Shown here: positions 10,440 to 23,954 of the stretch, in pieces
Layout of the letters: every line of letters begins with the position of its first letter
Position numbering within the stretch: the first letter of the stretch is position 1
Assembly: GCF_002127325.2 (NCBI RefSeq)
Contig: NC_035436.2
Span: 17,370,205 to 17,434,204 of the forward strand
Direction: 5' to 3'
Source of the DNA: Helianthus annuus
Taxonomy: Eukaryota > Streptophyta > Magnoliopsida > Asterales > Asteraceae
DNA length: 64,000 nt
Made by a program: the position numbers and the translations under genes
Notes under the pieces: generated by a model
What the model saw: the letters and a program-made list of their open reading frames with translations, nothing else
What the model was told of the DNA's origin: nothing
Databases searched by the model: none

Positions 10440-11520
10440 CTTCGATATTGGGTTGGGCTGAACAAAGACTTCTTGCGTATCATGATACATTTGATAACGT
10501 AAACATTAATTCTATGCAAAGTATTGTGTCTTTAGGGGTATCAGCTGCTAAAATATTGGTTGAAGATATATCTAATGAGTATCGCCGAAGACGGAAAAAT
10601 GATACCGATGTGGCGCGAAGTCGGATTGATACGTACATTAGGTCATCGCTTCGAACGGCTTTCGCGCAGGTACGTTTTTATTTGTTATTATATTTTTAAA
10701 GGTAAAATGCCATTTTCAAATGAGGTTTTCAAATGATTTGGGCTTATATATAGATAACTTATCAGCTTACAATAACGGTCCTAAAGCCACCCAAAGTTGG
10801 TGGGATCTGATGCCTGCCAACAAAAACGCTGATTCAGACTTCGATATTGGGTTGGGCTGAACAAAGACTTCTTGCGTATCATGATACATTTGATAACGTA
10901 AACATTAATTCTATGCAAAGTATTGTGTCTTTAGGGGTATCAGCTGCTAAAATATAATATTGGTTGAAGATATATCTAACGAGTATCGCCGAAGACGGAA
11001 AAATGATACCGATGTGGGGCGAAGTCGGACTGATACGTACATTAGGTCATCGCTTCGAACGGCTTTTGCTCAGGTACGTTTTTATTTGTTATTATATTTT
11101 TAAGGGTAAAATGCCATTTTCAAATGAGGTTTTCAAATGATTTGGGCTTATATATAGATAACTTATCAGCTTACAATAACGGTCCTAAAGCCACCCAAAG
11201 TTGGTGGGATCTGATGCCTGCCAACAAAAACGCTGATTCAGACTTCGATATTGGGTTGGGCTGAACAAAGACTTCTTGCGTATCATGATACATTTGATAA
11301 CGTAAACATTAATTCTATGCAAAGTATTGTGTCTTTAGGGGTATCAGCTGCTAAAATATTGGTTGAAGATATATCTAATGAGTATCGCCGAAGACGGAAA
11401 AATGATATCGATGTGGCGCGAAGTCGGACTGATACGTACATTAGGTCATCGCTTCGGACGGCTTTTGCTCAGGTACGTTTTTATTTGTTATTATATTTTT
11501 AAGGGTAAAATGCCATTTTA
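10440..11520 (+). repeat. Three tandem copies of a captured DUF810 exon
   Basis: Units start at 10440, 10839 and 11243 (periods 399 and 404 bp). Each holds an exon reading GWAEQRLLAYHDTF ... SIVSLGVSAAKILVEDI ... DTYIRSSLRTAFAQ, then a GTACGT donor at 10670, 11074 and 11473. This matches the conserved segment of plant DUF810/PATROL1-like (Munc13-related) proteins. Copy 2 has a 5-bp insertion near 10955 that breaks the frame. Copies 1 and 2 also carry a downstream exon-like piece reading SAYNNGPKATQSWWDLMPAN, which I do not recognise. The second and third units begin right after GATTCAG. A fourth copy lies at 30474-30703. Confidence 0.85.
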
Positions 11521-11735
11521 GTCCCTGAGTTATATTAAAACAGAAATGAGATATTTGTTTTGGCAACCATAAAGATGAGGTCATCCTCACCAACCACTTA
11601 CTTATTTCTTTCTACCTTCATATCAACAGACCTCATATCAAATTTAATTATAATTGACTACTGAAACTTGAGTCTATCTTTAAAACACCTTTTGTGTGTG
11701 TGTTTTTGTGGTTTTTTTTTTGTGTGAGTGTGGAG

Positions 11736-11880
11736 ATGGCAGGGGGGTCAGTTGCACCAACAGGTGTAGCAAAAGACAGAGCAGAGCAGTATGAAGGAAA
11801 AGTGACTGCATATGTCATCATTGCTTGCATCGTTGCTACTGTTGGTGGATCCATTTTTGGTTATGATATCGGAATTTCAG
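11736..11880 (+). pseudogene. Captured hexose transporter (STP) exon 1
   Basis: ATG at 11736 gives MAGGSVAPTGVAKDRAEQYE and then a first membrane segment ending GGSIFGYDIGISG, followed by a GTGATT donor at 11881. This is the N-terminus of plant sugar transport proteins (STP, H+/hexose symporters of the major facilitator family), with the exon ending at GISG. Only transmembrane segment 1 of 12 remains. About 150 bp of 5' leader also appears to have been taken. It sits just upstream of the RPA-like gene, so a read-through transcript could use its promoter. Confidence 0.8.
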
Positions 11881-12244
11881 GTGATTTTATCTTTCAAATA
11901 AATTGAGATCCTTTTAGTATTCTGTTCTGGTGAGTTATGGTTCAGAAAGTTTGATAAGATAGAAATCTAAATTTTTTTGCTTTTAACAATTCCAAATCTT
12001 GAATTAGAAAATCCAAAAGTCAAAGTAATCTTATTAGCCAAAAGGCAAAGTGGTAACAACTATCCTCGCTATCAATGTGACTCTTCAAATGCTTAAGTAG
12101 ATTAAATGCAATTAATAGGATTTTTCAATTGTATTGATTATTCTACGGTTTTTACTAGGGAGATGAATGGTCTGAATGTATATTATATAATGTCCCCCTT
12201 CTCTATTGTTGTAGGTACATATTCAACCTTGCTACTCTACTAAC

Positions 12245-15200
12245 ATGTCCAGCTCTCTTAATATGAATACATCGGGAAGTGGTGTTGGCTGCCAGATGGC
12301 CCTTGCTGACCTTCGTGAAGGGAGTACCGGCCCCATCACGGTTATGGTTTGCCGAAAGTGGGATGTCACAAGTGTCAATGGACGCTACATGAGCACCGAT
12401 TATGTCGTCAGTGATAAAAAGGCAAGTCTCACCTTTTTAACCCCCTTCTATTTTCCTTTTAGCGGTTTCGTTATTATTGAAATTATGTTGTTTGGTTTGC
12501 ACAGGGAGGTGTGATGCATTGTACCGCAAGAAATAACATTGCGCACTACTTCTTTGACAAACTCAAAGAGGGCGGGATATATTTACTCAAGGGTTTTACG
12601 GTACAGAACACCGATCAATACCGGATTTTGAAAGACAACCCCTTTGTTATTGGGTTAAATGGTTCCACGATTGTGAAGAAGGTTGACGATGCCAGTGGTT
12701 CCTTTACGGGCTACCCGTTCTTACTTACGGCGTTTGAGGACCTCCAACCAACTGAGGGCAAGTTTTTTGTAGGTATGGTGAATAATAATATTTCTTAGAC
12801 AAAACTTTATAAATTCTTATTACAAGATGTTTTATTTTGATTAAGCAAGTATATTTAAAGTATATCAATTTGTCAATTTAAAGTGTGTCAATTTGTCAAT
12901 ATGCAAATGGCCGCCCCATCAAGTCCTTCCATCACTAACACAATACCGGCATTCGTAACGCTTAAAGACACTGTAAAATTACTATTGCTACCAGATATGA
13001 TCGGTTGATTACTAATGATGATATTGGAAAACTTATGTATCACAGTGACATCCCACTTTTGGCATAGAAAAATTTATGTAGCGTAATTGATTATTAATTT
13101 ATTAACATATATTAATGTTGCTGATACATTAATCATGTAACCTGATTATTGAAGATGACATAGAAGAATTTATGTATTAAAGTAATTGCTGTCAAAATAA
13201 TAACATGTAGTTTTGTGTTGAATCTTACTGTTAAATTACGTGGTGTGGCTGATGAGATGCTGAATATCATTGAGAATATAATTAAATTAGGGTTGTACTA
13301 CCGTGAACTCTAGCTTCGCCACAAAGTCCCGCAACTTAGCCTGATCCTCCCCTCTTTGTGGTCCCCTTTTTGAATGACCCCTGATTGTTGTGTGGTTTTT
13401 AAACATTGTGTTGCAGATGTTGTAGGATATGTTACTGAGGTGGGGCCGCAGTCTGTGAAAGCATCGGGTGCTCGCACGGTCGAGTTCAACCTAACAAATG
13501 AACGGTAAGTATCCCATCCCTATTACCCGTTTGGTCTTTTGCTTGGTTAAATCTCACTTTTTTAGCCTTTTTATAAATTTCACAGCAAGCGCGGAGTTAG
13601 AGTGACGTTGTGGGGTCAGCTGGGTGATGCTATGCTCAAGAAGAAAGAACAAAACCCCGCTGTCTATTCTATAATCTTGACTTCCATGAGCGCAAAGTTT
13701 CACTTAGGTACGGTTGCTTTCCTACTACGTCTATGATTATGCGTGTTACTTCGAAACCCTTTACCTACTTTGGCGCAATTCAGGCGCTCTTGGTTTGTCT
13801 AGCTCATCGTCAACTATGATCATTGATTCGCCCGAGGTACCCGCCCTCCAAACTTTCAAGACATCCATTAGGTACTGGTACAACCTTGGTCACATACACT
13901 TTAATTATCTGTTTTTTATGCGTTTGTCGCTCTGGCTGAATATCCAACTATGATTCCCAGCTGTGTTGCCGTTGGAGATACTAGCGATCCAATCACCGAG
14001 GATGTGGTCTGTGTTGGTACGCTACAAGAGCTTGTGGACAGGGTCCGTGCCGACAAATCCAAAAAGAAGGTATGTATGCCAACTGGCTATTGCCATTCGT
14101 CTCCACCCTTATACCCACGTGTGAGAGTTTGAACATGGTGTGGGTGTGGCCATGCTGTACCTGGGTCGAACCCATCTAATCCAGTCATGTACAGCTAGCG
14201 ACCATTCCAACACCCTCTATAGCTTTATTTTTTTATTAAGTTACTTTTATGCATGACCCATACCAATCTATCCTCATCTTCTCCAATCACTTATTTATGG
14301 CAACCTTTTAGGTAAATTCAACCTAATTCCGCAAGCTCGATAACAAAAGCTAAAATATTCAAATATTTAGTAATCAAAGCCCTTAACATAACTGAAATCA
14401 ATCCTAATTTCCAGTTTCTCACCTCATGGTTCAGAAATGTGCTTTTTCTAATAACTGATATAACTAACCTGTTTTAACAGAATAATACAGATATTATAAC
14501 TAATTTAAAACTGAAATGTGAATAATAATTGGTTAGTTTAAATTCATAAACGCCCATCCCCACCAGTTGATGTCGACTTGCTGTATATAAACCACCAGTT
14601 GATGTGAAATATAGATATTATAACTATAATATAACTAATTTATAAACCACCAGTTGCTTTATATAAACCAGCTGTTGCTTTATATATCTATATATCCCCA
14701 ACTGAAATGTATAACTATATTTATAAACAACCAGTTGATGTCGACTTGCTGTATATATCTATATATCCCCAACTGAAATGTATAACTATATTTATAAACC
14801 ACCAGTTGCTTTATAACTAATATATAACTAATTTATAAACCACCAGTTGCTTTATATAAACCACCTGTTTTAACAGAATAATACGGATATTATAACTAAC
14901 TTAAAACTGTGTATATAATCAATGACTTTAATTATATAGAATTGACCAGAGAAAATTGATACTAAATTGAACCAAAAGTGAGGCCTTTTAGTACCTGGAA
15001 TCGACGTCACCTCCAGCAAAGCTGGAATCATTTTAGATTGAGAGGGTTTAGCTTAATACCTGGAAACGTTGGATTTACGGGGTTTGACTTTTACGTATGG
15101 GTTTTGGATTTTAGGTCATATTAGGATATAGATCTGGTAGACAGAACTGTTTGGCCTGCCAAGTGTGCGATAACAGGGATTAGCCTCCCCGACATAACCT

Positions 15201-16310
15201 ACCCATCGACCTACCATGTGTGAAGACGCTATCCATACATTCTCCCCACCCACCCCATTTGCCTCGCTAAACTACCCCTATTATTTTGTTCGTTATAGGT
15301 CATCCTTTTCCGCAACGTTGTGGAGATTACGTCTATTAGAACCAAGAACAGCTGGTATCTTTTCGCGTGTTCCGGTAGCAAGTGTCGTAAGGGGCTGACA
15401 AGAGAGGCCGGTTACTTCATTTGCAAGGCGTGTGAATCAAAGGTTGATTATCCAAGGACAAGGTATACTCTTGAATATCTCATACGCAAATTCATTACTT
15501 CGGTAATCGTCCCTTTATACTGCTATTCCCCTTCGCATATGATGGCATGATTAATTGTTGTCCGGGACTGTTTGTGGCGCTTCTACTTTCACCGCTAAAG
15601 AATTTGGCCGCTTCCCTATAATTGTAATTGATCCACTATACCGTACTAGGTTTCGCATTCAGGCGGATGTAACTGACGGAACGATGAGCACTGTAGTCGT
15701 CCTCTTTGATGAAGCTGCTGAACAATTGGTTAAGCGGACGGCGAGATCCTTGGTAGAAGAACAGTTGAAGGTATGTACACTACGCATCGTAAGGTGGTTT
15801 CCCAAGCATATGTGAATTTGCTACGATGGCTTTTCCTATGTGCAGGATACTTCTATTGATGCTCCCATACTACCTTCCGCCCTCGCAGCCCTTATTGGAA
15901 CAAAACACACTTTTGAGATTAAGAGTCATACATACTACCATTTTGGGGACTATGAGAGCTTCACTTGTGCGAAGATTGTTGGCCCTGATATGGATGATGC
16001 GGATAAGAGCATTGATACTGTTGCGAATGGTTTGGGTGCAACACCATCCGGCTCCCTAAAGCGTGGTTCGAACCTCTCGCCGCTGACCCCTGTGACTGGA
16101 CGCAAACTTAGAAAGTTGTAAGATACCCTTTCCAATTCTCCCCTATTTCGAATGTTTATCCGTTCGAATTTTGTGCCAACACGTTTTTAAATGTTTCTTT
16201 TCAGCTGCGTTGAAGACTCGGATGAAGATGATGATGGGGTGCGTGTTGATCGTAAGGATGTTACTGATGTGCTAGACGATGGTAGGGATGATCAGGAGGG
16301 TTCTTGCTGA
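12245..16310 (+). CDS. RPA70-like single-strand DNA-binding protein
   Basis: Ten exons join in frame to 504 codons: 12245-12421, 12505-12772, 13417-13504, 13586-13707, 13784-13871, 13961-14069, 15299-15462, 15650-15770, 15846-16117, 16205-16310 (TGA). The total, 1,515 nt, divides by three. The N-terminal half is an OB-fold region (DLREGSTGPITVMVCRKWDV). The C-terminal half is the RPA C-terminal domain with zinc ligands CSGSKC and CKAC and an acidic tail. Plant Helitrons commonly carry such a gene, whose product is expected to coat the single-stranded transposition intermediate in the nucleus. Intron 1 uses a GC donor (AAG|GCAAGT). No disabling change was seen, so it may be intact. RepHel follows on the same strand. 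Confidence 0.85.
14450..14910. repeat. AT-rich degenerate tandem repeats in RPA intron 6
   Basis: Words ACCACCAGTTGCTTTATA, ACCAGTTGATGTCGACTTG and ATCCCCAACTGAAATGTA recur two to five times over 460 bp, interleaved with TATATAACTAATTTATAAA. The block fills much of the 1.2-kb intron between the exons ending at 14069 and starting at 15299. It looks like local slippage or duplication and does not touch splice sites. Confidence 0.75.
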
Positions 16311-17990
16311 TATGGCAACGCTCATTCTTAAGCTTATTTAAGTGTGTTCACAATTGTGCCTTTCTCTTTTATGTATTCAAATAATGTGGCGACGCTTAGG
16401 AGTTGTGCCCACGCGAAAAAGTGTAATGCTTCACTATTGCACGATATATAAATAACATTTTCAAACTCTGAAATATAACTGGCTTAAACTCTGAAATATA
16501 AATGACATTTTCAGATTAAAATTAATCTGTCTTAGACTAAAATATCAAGGAATCATAACGGCTCACCAACAAAAGCATATCACAAGCTGTCACCGCTTTT
16601 ATAGTCACGGATTATATCAGTTCTGCAAAAGTTTATGAATTATAACAACTATTCCAACAAGAAAATGGATATGTTCAGATAAAACACTTCAAGATTTGAT
16701 GACTTACGAGGTCACGATTCCAAAACGTGAAAAGATAGTATTTAGATCCTCATCCTATGTTAAAAAAGAGAGAAATTTAATAAAGTAGAATCAGCATATA
16801 TACTATGTTAAAACGTTAACAACTTACTTCAGCTACTGGATTTAGTTTGCATACAAAGATCATGTTATCAGGAGGTTTAATCTCATCTGCTGGATTGGAA
16901 GATTGTTGTTAAAAAAAATACTTTATTGGATAAAAATCAGGCACGCATATAAATATGAAAATAAGTTACTAACCTGATTAAAGGCGCCAATGGCAGATCC
17001 AAACCATCCACTGCCAGAAACCTTGGCAATCCTTAAAAACAAACAGAATCCACAAAACAGGAAAACCTCCACTGCACCCCCCCACCCCCCCGGACATGCA
17101 TGAATGTTTTTTTACGTTGTATTATATGACATTGTATGCAACATGCAGCTGCCTCCGCGCCCATTCGTGATGCTCGAAGCCTCTTTCGCCTTTCATACAC
17201 ATTCACGTGTTATGGCCAACGGGTTGATCCAATACGTTTGTGGGCTAAAACTGCTCGCCCATGCTGGACCTGACAAAGGTATGGAACTTTGAATTGCAGT
17301 GTTATCCCCGACCCCACATATGGAATTTAAAATGCTGAGCTCTACCCCTTCCCATTCCCTCATAAAAGATGAGGTTTCCAGGTTATGGTCTGCTGCTCCT
17401 GGCATGGTTTGTCATTCGATACAAGTCCGCCTTCGCTCCCATACGCTGTCTGACGGCAAGGTGGAAACATATTTCGGTCTTACATTGATGAACAGCTGCA
17501 GCGATACCAGCTTCGTGGGTGGCAAAAATTCCATCCATATACAAAATCGTAACTATGTGGGCCTTGGTGGGAAGAACGTCACATATTGTGGACCTACACT
17601 TTCTTCCATAACTACATTTGCATCCTCAGCCGACCCCAACACAGGTTAGCTGTACTCTTTGTGAAAACGGAACCATATAGCCATAATGTTCGACCCCAAT
17701 ACAGGTTAGCTGTACTCTTTGTGAAAACGAAACCATATTGGAGAACGGGAATCATGTTACAAGTAAAGTTGATTCCAGGCATGTGGTTTACCGGATATTC
17801 ATTCGTTTAATTTGATGTTAGATGCGTGTTTGGTGAATCAAAAATGGGATGATCTTGAATTTTTCTACACAAAAATGCTGCAACACGGATACTACTTTAA
17901 TGCAGAACGTCAATTTACTTTCATACTTAGTGATTTAATTTTCTGCATGCTATGCTGTCTTTGTTATATCTGCATCTTTTTCCCTGTTTC
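16311..17990 (+). other. Inter-gene region with exon-like pieces
   Basis: From 16311 to about 17090 nothing is recognised. At 17149-17279 and about 17299-17640 there are exon-like open stretches with plausible splice borders (LPPRPFVMLEASFAFHTHSR and RLWSAAPGMVCHSIQVRLRS) that I cannot assign. At 17633-17750 a segment of about 59 bp containing ACAGGTTAGCTGTACTC is tandemly duplicated with few differences. These may be 5' exons of the RepHel transcription unit or captured fragments. Confidence 0.4.
17800..17925 (+). pseudogene. Possible PPR-protein fragment
   Basis: The frame reads HSFNLMLDACLVNQKWDDLE, then FFYTKMLQHGYYFNAERQ, which has the spacing and residues of a pentatricopeptide repeat (helix A with NLMLDAC, helix B with FFYTKML). 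It is out of context and unspliced into any recognisable PPR gene. I take it as another captured fragment. The family call rests on one repeat only. Confidence 0.4.
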
Positions 17991-20900
17991 AGGTAACACT
18001 CAAATACAGCCGCCAAGTGCTATGGTGACCACTGGTACTACCACTGGAGCGGGCAAAGAAGGATCAATAAAAGGTCGTTCCCATGTTTCCTCATCAACGT
18101 CCCAGTGGGACGATGCATGTTCGTATATTTTTTTTGTTTCCACACTTACATCATCCCTCCACCCAATACGACGCCTACATCATAGTTGTTTCCCTTAATA
18201 TATGTTGCAGGTAAAAACATTATACGGAGTGATACAGTGCACACACTGCCTGTGGTATGTCCATTAACAACATGTTCTCCCTCCGTATCTGTCCAAGGTC
18301 TACACTGTTAGCTACACTGTTTACTACTATCCTTCTACCATTTCCATAACTATTATGTTTTTTTTTCCAGACAGTTCCTGCAAGTCACAAAATTCTCATC
18401 AAAACGTGGCGGGTCCATCGCATCGGCGTCCTCCTCGCCCTAAAAAAACAGAAGGTAAACTTCCATCACTTCCCGGTACCCTACTAGGCTTTTACCCGTC
18501 TATCACCACCACAGGAATAACGTTGCCATATTTAATTTTGCTAACAGGCGTTCGTATTCGAACCCCGCGCAGGGCAGCGTTTGCATCAGCAGGTACTGTC
18601 CAACCCTATTTTCTTACCATACATTTTTTCCCCTTTTGCGTCTAATGTTACTCCACCGTTTGGGTACGCTACTCTTAATCCGTGTGTTGTACTAAATTTG
18701 CCTGTTATAAATATTACAGGTGCTCGTGTTGAGTACCAGAGCCTTGGCCGTCCAACCTTCACTTGTCATAATTGTGCAGCGGTCATGTGGTATGAGGAGA
18801 GGAACAAAAATACAAAGGCGTCTGATGGGACGACTTTCTCTTCGTGCTGCCAGGATGGCAAGGTTTTGCTTCCTCGCCTTCATGACGCCCCTGAGCCTTT
18901 AAGATCGTTACTTGATTGTAACGACCCAGAGACGGTTAGATTCAGAGAACAGATTAGAGTGTACAACAGCATGTTCTGTTTCACATCATTTGGGGCAAAG
19001 ATTGATCATGCTATAAACAGGGGTAGAAGCCTATATACCTTTCGAATAAGCGGTCAGAACTACCACCGAATAGGATCCATGTTACCAGTTGAAGGTGAAC
19101 AGCCCAGATATGCTCAGCTGTATTTCTACGACACGCAAAACGAAATCAAAAACCGTATAGCTGCTTTGTTCGGCCAGGACCATTGTGAGGACACAGTAGA
19201 CGAAGCAATTGTTGCGTCCCTCATAAGAATGTTAGACGAACACAGTTCTGTGGCTAACGCCTTCCGAATGGCGCGCAACTGGTGCGCTCAGAATGAAAGA
19301 AACGACTGTCAGCTGCGCTTACTCGGCCATGTAATGAATAACCCACAGTACAATCGTCCTAATGTGTCTGAAGTTGCCGTTCTCATCACAAACGACTTTG
19401 GGGAAGACACCGAGCCACGCGATGTTGTCGTCAAGGCAAAGCACGGAGCGCTGCAACGGATATCGGAATTACATCAGCTATACATGTCTTTGCAGTATCC
19501 GCTGTTGTTTCCATACGGAGAAACAGGGTACCACGAGCGAATACGCTACCATGACAACACCGGACGCCGTGCGACTAAGCGACAGTGTGTTACGATGCGG
19601 GAATACTACTGCTACAGAATCCATTATCGCAACAATGAAGGCACCACCCTGTTCAGAGGCGGTCGCTTATACCAGCAACATCTGGTTGACGCATACACGG
19701 CCATAGAAGAACAAAGGTTGCGCTGGATGAGAAATAACCAGAATGAGCTGCGCGTTGAGCTCTACCTTAATGTTTGCGACGCTGTAACACGTGGAGATAC
19801 AAGTGCTGAGGCTATCGGACAACGGATAGTTTTACCTGCAACCTTTACGGGCAGTCCAAGATATATGATCCAAAATTACCAAGACGCCATGGCTCTGTGT
19901 CGTGCTTTTAGCAACCCTGACCTGTTTGTCACCTTTACAGCCAACCCAAAATGGCCTGAGGTCGAATACATGGTATCTCTCATACCAGGCCAGAAATCCC
20001 ATGACCGTGCAGATGTTGTATCACGCGTTTTTAAGCTAAAGCTGACCTTTTTGATTGAAGATATTATGAAGAAACAAATCTTTGGCAAATGCAACGCAGG
20101 TAAAGTTTGTAATGCACTCAACTCTTTCTTTTGCTATCAATTCTCCACCAATTCTCACCTTTTTTTTTCTTGCTAATTTTTCCCTCTCTATCTTGAATAC
20201 GTGTCCCGTGGTGATATACAGCCATTTACACAATTGAGTTTCAAAAACGAGGACTACCGCATGCGCACCTTCTGTTTTGGCTTGAACATTCTGCCGCGTT
20301 TCGCACACCTGCTGGTATAGATGATTTGATTTCGGCCGAGATCCCATCGAAGATTGACGACCCATCCGGCTATAAGGCTGTCACAAATTACATGTTGCAT
20401 GGCCCATGTGGGAATGACGCGCGCAGTGCTTCGTGTACAACAGACGGGAAATGCATGAAACACTTTCCAAAACCATTTTATCGAGAAACGACAATTGACG
20501 AAGACGGTTACCCGGTTTATCGACGAAGGGATTCCAAGATTTTCTTCATGAAGGGCAAAACTAGGCTTGACAACAGGTTTGTCGTCCCATACAACCGTTA
20601 TCTCCTCTTGAAGTATGAATCACACATCAACGTTGAATGGTGCAACCAGTCTCGAGCAATAAAATACCTGTTTAAATACTTAAACAAGGGGCCGGATAGG
20701 GCTACAATGGTTGTTCAAGAAAACATTGGCAGCGACAGCGAAAAGCGTGCACAACAGATTGTTAAGGTCGATGAGATTAAAAACTATTTGGATTGTCGCT
20801 ACTTATCGCCGTGTGAGGCTGTGTGGCGAATGCTTGCATTTCCTATACATTACTCATTCCCGTCCGTCATGAAGCTAACCTTCCATCTACCTAACCAACA

Positions 20901-23900
20901 ATTGCTCACGTTGCGTGATTCGGACAGTTTGCCAGCCCTGTTAAACCGGGATGGGATAGGAGAGACAATGTTCACCCAATGGTTTGCGCTGAACAACAGA
21001 GATGCATTGGCAAGAAAGTTGACATACGCCGAGATACCAACACAGTATGTGTGGCAAGAGGATAACAAGGTATGGAAAAAGCTGTTGGAACGGACACCCG
21101 TTGGCCGGATTGTGTATTGCAATCCAGCAGCTGGGCCAAAGTATTATTTAAGGATGTTGTTGGGAATTGTGAGAGGGCCCCGAAGTTTCGAAGAAATAAA
21201 AACAGTTGATGGGGTCGTGTATGAAACGTACAAAGAAGCCTGCTATGCGTATGGCTTGCTTAATGATGACAAGGAGTGGAGTGACGCTCTTTCAGAGGCT
21301 AAATTATGGGCGTCTGGTTCCCAGCTACGGGAGTTGTTTGTTACCATGTTATTGTTTTGCGAAGTGAACCGCCCGGCACAACTGTGGGCGCAGAATTGGG
21401 AGATACTATCTGATGATATTTTGTACATGAAACGTAGACACTTCATGTTTCCAGGATTACACTTATCAGACGACCAGCTTAAGAACTACTGCCTGATTGA
21501 GCTGAATGAACTATTGGAGAAAAATGGCAAATCATTGGCGGATTTCACGGATATGCCATAGCCGGATACGTCGCTCCTCGATAAGATGCATAATCGTCTG
21601 ATCAGGGAAGAGATGAGTTACAATAGAAAACAATTAACAGATGAACACGGGCAACTGTACGCATCACTCAATACGGAACAGACAGCCATATACGACAGGG
21701 TCACTGATTCCGTTACCGCGAAAAAAGGAGGGTTTTATTTCGTATATGGTCCGGGTGGGACCGGGAAGACTTTCCTGTACAGGACCATCTTGTCACGCTT
21801 AAGATCTATGGGGTTGATAGCCCTTGCGGTTGCGTCTTCAGGTAAAAGAAATAATCCTGTTATGGTGTATAATTATTCTCACGCTACTTAATGTATGTGG
21901 TTGCCTAATCAACTCCATTTTTACTAACTTTACGTATCCCCTTGCGTCAGGTATCGCATCCCTTCTGTTACCCGGTGGTCGTACAGCTCATAGCCGTTTC
22001 GCTATCCCTTTAGAATTACTTCACGGTAGCACGTGTGCCATTAAACAAAATACCCAATTGGCACACCTCTTGCAAGAGGTAAGGTTAATCATCTGGGACG
22101 AGGCACCAATGATGCAAAATACGCTTTTGAAGCACTTGATAAAACACTTAGAGATATCTTGGGGTTCTGTACCTACGCAAACAGGGAACGTGTGTTTGGT
22201 GGCATGCCTGTCTTACTTGGTGGTGATTTCAGACAAATCCTTCCTGTCATCTCAAAGGGAAAAAGAGAAGATGTCGTTCAGGCATGCATAAATAAATCGA
22301 ACCTGTGGAAAAGTTGTCAACTCTTCACCCTCCACCGGAGTATGCGCGTCAACGAATACACCTCCACAGGTGTGATAGACATGGATAGACAACGTTTCAA
22401 CAAATGGTTGTTAGACATTGGCGATGGAATCGTTCCGTCGAAAGCCAAAGAAGGTGAAGATGAGCCGACCTGGATCGAGATACCCGCCAGGTTCATCGTT
22501 GATAGCTGTGGTGTCCCTGTAGAATCAATTGTTAACGCTGTCTTCCCGTCATTTACAAAAAGGCAGGATGATTACGATTTTTTGTGTGAGAGAGCAATAC
22601 TAACCCCACGCAATATAGACGCGGATGAAATCAATGATTACATGTTTCAACAATTGAAACGGACCGCAAGGACCTACAAGAGTTCTGATGAGATATGTCG
22701 CGCATCCAGAGACGTATTAGAACAGGAGCAACTCTATCCGACTGAATTCTTGAATTCTTTGACATTTCCAGGTAATACCTGTGACACCCCAGGATAACCG
22801 GGAAAACCTTACAACTTGACTAGCTTCCTCAGTGAGTGCCATCAAATTTCGGGACGAAATTTCTTTCAACTTGGGGATGATGTGACAACTCGAAATTTAG
22901 AACCTTTCGTTGTAACTTACTTGTACGTTATGTGACTAGTTAAAATGATAACGTGAATCTTTTTATGTGATAAGTGCTTTGTTACGCGTGTATTGTATAT
23001 ATATATATGTGTGTACGTGTTATATGTGAACCGAGAACCCGACACGAAACAACGGACCCGACTCGAGACCAAGAGGTCTCGAGTGAATAGTGACCGAATA
23101 GGCCTTTGGGCCGAGAACCTTGTGGCCGGTTGGGCCATTGGGCCGTGAACCCCCACTCGAAACCCACTAAGGGTGCACACTCTTGGAACTTGACTATATA
23201 TACCATGCCTTAGTTAGTTTTTACCATTTGTTGAACATTACACCCACACACTCTCCTACTTCTCTCTCTCACCTAAACTCTAGAACACAAACACACTTCA
23301 TCATTCTTGGATCTTTGGACTTGGATCGGCTCACACACACACCCGGTTGGAAGCTTTTCACACACCCTCGAAACCCATAACCGGTTAGTGTTCTTAATGC
23401 TTTGTTGAATGTTAGTGTGTTTATGTTATGTTTGTAAGATGAGATTATGTGACAATATGTTAAGATGAGTTATACATAATGTTTTGAAAAAAAATCGGTT
23501 CATGAATGTTTCTTGTTATGAGTTGAACTATACATAAATATTTGATAATGAAAATGGGTTCATTGTATGTTAAAAAGGGTGAATGATGATATTGGTTGCA
23601 CTTGGATTAGATCCGAAAAGTTTGGGTGTTTATACTATGAAAATCGGCTAATGAATATGTTTGTCAAGTAGGATGCATGCTAGTAAAATTGTATCTTGAT
23701 AGTTGTTCATGATTTTGGGTGAATAAGTGGTTAATATGTTATGAACTTGTTGAATATGTGTTTGAATATGTGAAGAACACTTTGAATGATAGTTAAGAAT
23801 GTGAAAACCCTTGTGATTTTGATCCATCTTTGACTAGTAACCTGATTAGGAAAACTGTTAGTGGAATGCTATTGGTAGTTTCCGGATTTGGGCCTGATTA

Positions 23901-23954
23901 TATTGTACTAATGGGACTGATACACCTGCATCAACACGTGAACTTGAAAACGAC

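Noticed and set aside
16840..17100. Possible minus-strand exon near the C-rich run at 17078-17092
   Set aside because: No open frame with recognisable residues. Splice-like words alone are not enough.
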